From positions 372,001-436,000 of the forward strand of contig NZ_JPOE01000002.1 in NCBI RefSeq assembly GCF_000733775.1: a stretch of DNA of 64,000 bases, read 5' to 3'. Each line of letters starts with the position of its first letter. Position 1 is the first letter of the stretch. Position numbers and translations under genes: made by a program. Origin of the DNA: Thiomonas sp. FB-Cd. Lineage in GTDB: Bacteria; Pseudomonadota; Gammaproteobacteria; Burkholderiales; Burkholderiaceae_C. The notes under the pieces are model-generated. The model was not told the DNA's origin. It searched no databases and saw only the letters and a program-made list of their open reading frames with translations. Shown in pieces: positions 60,201-64,000 of the stretch.

Positions 60201-60767
60201 AAGGAGTTTCTCGATGCGCAGCTCGATGACTTGGAGCAGGCTGCCCGCACGCTCGAAGACGCCATCCACAAGATTGACGCCGAAACACGCGAGCAACTCC
60301 GCCTGACTTTCGACCAGGTCAACACACACTTCGGGCGCGTGTTTCCGGAGCTTTTCGGGGGCGGTGCGGCACGCCTCATCATGACGGGTGATGAGATTCT
60401 GGATGCCGGCGTACAGGTTATGGCACAGCCACCTGGCAAGCGCAACAGCACCATCCATTTGCTGTCTGGTGGCGAGAAGGCGCTGGTGGCAATTGCGCTA
60501 GTCTTCGGTATCTTTCACCTTAACCCGGCGCCATTTTGCATTCTCGACGAGGTGGACGCTCCACTGGATGACGCCAACACCGAGCGTTTTGCCAAGCTTG
60601 TGGAAGCCATGTCGGGAGCGACGCAGTTCCTGTTCATCTCACACAATAAGATTGCGATGGAAATGGCAGAACAGCTGGTGGGCGTCACGATGCAGGAGCA
60701 AGGTGTTTCCCGCTTGGTTGCAGTGGACATGGACACGGCGGCGCAATTGGCAGAAGCTGCAGCCTAA
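57249..60767 (+). CDS. smc: Chromosome segregation protein SMC
   Basis: SMC dimers with ScpA and ScpB compact and organise the chromosome. The 1172-residue protein has Walker A [20 protein letters not shown] near residues 29-48, a long Gln/Glu/Ala coiled coil, the hinge at about 500-660 ([37 protein letters not shown]), a second coil and the C-terminal head with [18 protein letters not shown], Walker B [13 protein letters not shown] and the D-loop. The start is GTG 57249, matching the family opening [16 protein letters not shown]. The upstream 110 bases are AT-rich. Confidence 0.97.
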   Translation: [1172 protein letters not shown]

Positions 60768-60854
60768 ACATGCGGGCCGCACCGAGAAGCTCGTGGTGCG
60801 GAGGTCTATCGGCCCACCCGACAACACGCTAGACGACGAACGAGGACGATATCC

Positions 60855-61958
60855 ATGGGTCAATTGCAGCAGGCCTTGCTAGTAGTGGGCGCGCTGATCA
60901 TTGCTGCTGTCGTGGCATTCAATCTCTGGCAATCCTGGCAGCTGAGGCGACGTCGGCCGCGATCCGAGGGCGCGGGCCCGCTCATGGGCGACGAGCCGGG
61001 CACTGCTGCCGGCCGCGATGTGCAAAGGGAGCCGGGACTCGATGGTGAGCCGCAGTACGTCGAGCCACAACTCGCGTCTGCAGAGCCCACCCGCCTGCGG
61101 CCACCAGCGCTGCGCATTGATCCGCTTATCGACGCCATTGCCAGTTTCATGTTCGAGCAGCCAGTACCTGGCGAATCTCTACTGTCGCGCATGCCGCGCA
61201 TTGCGCGTGTCGGAACCAAGCCTTTACTGTTCGAGGGGCGCAATGCGCAATCGGGTTTGTGGGAGACGCTACAACCCTCGGAGCGCTACGCGGAACTACA
61301 GGCTGGCGTGCAGTTGGCCAGCCGCAGCGGAGCGCTCAATGCGATCGAATACTCAGAGTTTGTCACGAAGTGTCACGCGCTCGGTGAAGCTCTCGGTTCA
61401 TCGCCAGACCTACCGGACATGGCAGACGTGCTGGAGCAGGCTCGCGATCTTGACTCGTTCGCAGCAGCGAATGACGCTCAGCTCTCCATCAATTTGCAGG
61501 CCCATGGTGTAGCCTGGGGGGTTGACTACCTGCGTCAGCAAGCGCAAGCCGTGGGATTTAATACATCCCTGGCGGCAGGCCGATTAGCGCTCGTGGAGCA
61601 GTTCCCGGCGGAAGCTGCGGCCGATGGGTCTGATGTGGGCAGGCTGATTCCTTTGGTGCAGCTCCACTACGACAGTTTGGCGGACTTCGCGGAAAACCCA
61701 GAAATGCCGGTGAGTCGGGCGACCCTTTTACTCGATGTGCCCCAAGTGCCCCAAGCCCTGCAGCCGTTTGCACGTATGCGTGATGCGGCACGCCGGCTTG
61801 CCCAAGGGCTGGATGCGAGGCAGGTGGATGACAACGGCGCCCCCCTTTCACCAGCAGCATTAGACCAAATTGAGCAGCAGCTGACGCAGCTCTATGCCGC
61901 GCTCGATGAGCGTGGTCTGCAAGCGGGAACGCTCACCACGCAACGCCTCTTCAGTTAG
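60855..61958 (+). CDS. zipA: Cell division protein ZipA-like
   Basis: ZipA tethers FtsZ to the inner membrane. The 367-residue protein has one N-terminal helix (LLVVGALIIAAVVAFNLWQS, residues 9-28), a basic stretch (RRRRPR), a variable linker, and a C-terminal ZipA-type FtsZ-binding domain (about 205-345) with VLEQARDLDSFAAANDAQLS and LLLDVPQVP. The position between smc and ligA is the standard Betaproteobacterial place of zipA. A small hairpin (CGCACC/GGTGCG, 60778-60800) lies in the 87-base gap after smc. Confidence 0.88.
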   Translation: MGQLQQALLVVGALIIAAVVAFNLWQSWQLRRRRPRSEGAGPLMGDEPGTAAGRDVQREPGLDGEPQYVEPQLASAEPTRLRPPALRIDPLIDAIASFMFEQPVPGESLLSRMPRIARVGTKPLLFEGRNAQSGLWETLQPSERYAELQAGVQLASRSGALNAIEYSEFVTKCHALGEALGSSPDLPDMADVLEQARDLDSFAAANDAQLSINLQAHGVAWGVDYLRQQAQAVGFNTSLAAGRLALVEQFPAEAAADGSDVGRLIPLVQLHYDSLADFAENPEMPVSRATLLLDVPQVPQALQPFARMRDAARRLAQGLDARQVDDNGAPLSPAALDQIEQQLTQLYAALDERGLQAGTLTTQRLFS

Positions 61959-61965
61959 GCGGTAA

Positions 61966-64000
<2,035 letters not shown>

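Overview
The window is bacterial chromosome, almost fully coding and GC-rich. The gene neighbourhoods are those of a betaproteobacterium of the order Burkholderiales: smpB/ratA/rnfH, dapC-dapD-pilU-dapE-prmB, trxA-rho-rpmE2, smc-zipA-ligA, sigma factor-DUF3619-DUF3106, and a double-length UvrA. The genus cannot be told from sequence alone. I see no prophage, insertion sequence, CRISPR array, tRNA or rRNA.

Layout. 1-5265: end of smpB, ratA-rnfH, an OmpR/EnvZ-type pair and an MsbA-like ABC exporter. 5361-11122: a tandem (four ATPase module) UvrA interrupted by a frameshift in a run of eight G. 11.1-14.5 kb: the loosest stretch, with a LysR/pirin/DoxX group and a relic of a 3-hydroxyacyl-CoA dehydrogenase. 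14.5-18.2 kb: mutL-miaA and a DedA protein. 18.4-22.6 kb: a complete pqqABCDE operon for the cofactor pyrroloquinoline quinone, with a divergent S33 peptidase beside pqqA. 22.8-29.7 kb: amiC, tsaE, queG, an AEC transporter, ogt, xerD, marC and a cyclic-nucleotide-binding protein. 29.8-33.1 kb: nfeD-qmcA-DUF455-eamA on the minus strand. 33.7-36.5 kb: small ORFs and a 763-residue basic amino acid decarboxylase. 36.5-37.9 kb: sigma factor operon. 38-45.3 kb: a six-gene operon dapC-dapD-pilU-dapE-prmB-ABC-F. 45.3-50.9 kb: MATE pump, membrane glycosyltransferase, rpmE2, rho, trxA. 51.6-64 kb: an exported SRPBCC protein, the signal recognition particle RNA (minus strand), dnaX-ybaB-recR, an exported NHL propeller protein, queF, smc, zipA and the start of ligA.

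Functional themes are housekeeping: DNA repair and chromosome handling (uvrA, mutL, ogt, xerD, dnaX, recR, smc, ligA), tRNA modification (miaA, tsaE, queG, queF), and lysine/peptidoglycan precursors and division (dapC/D/E, amiC, zipA). The accessory metabolic feature is PQQ synthesis; no PQQ-dependent dehydrogenase lies in the window. I did not find a clearly new multi-gene system. The items most worth checking are the G8 frameshift in the tandem UvrA, the peptidase next to pqqA with a GC hairpin between pqqA and pqqB, several start codons preceded at a fixed distance by -10-like hexamers, and the small ORFs and palindrome upstream of the decarboxylase.
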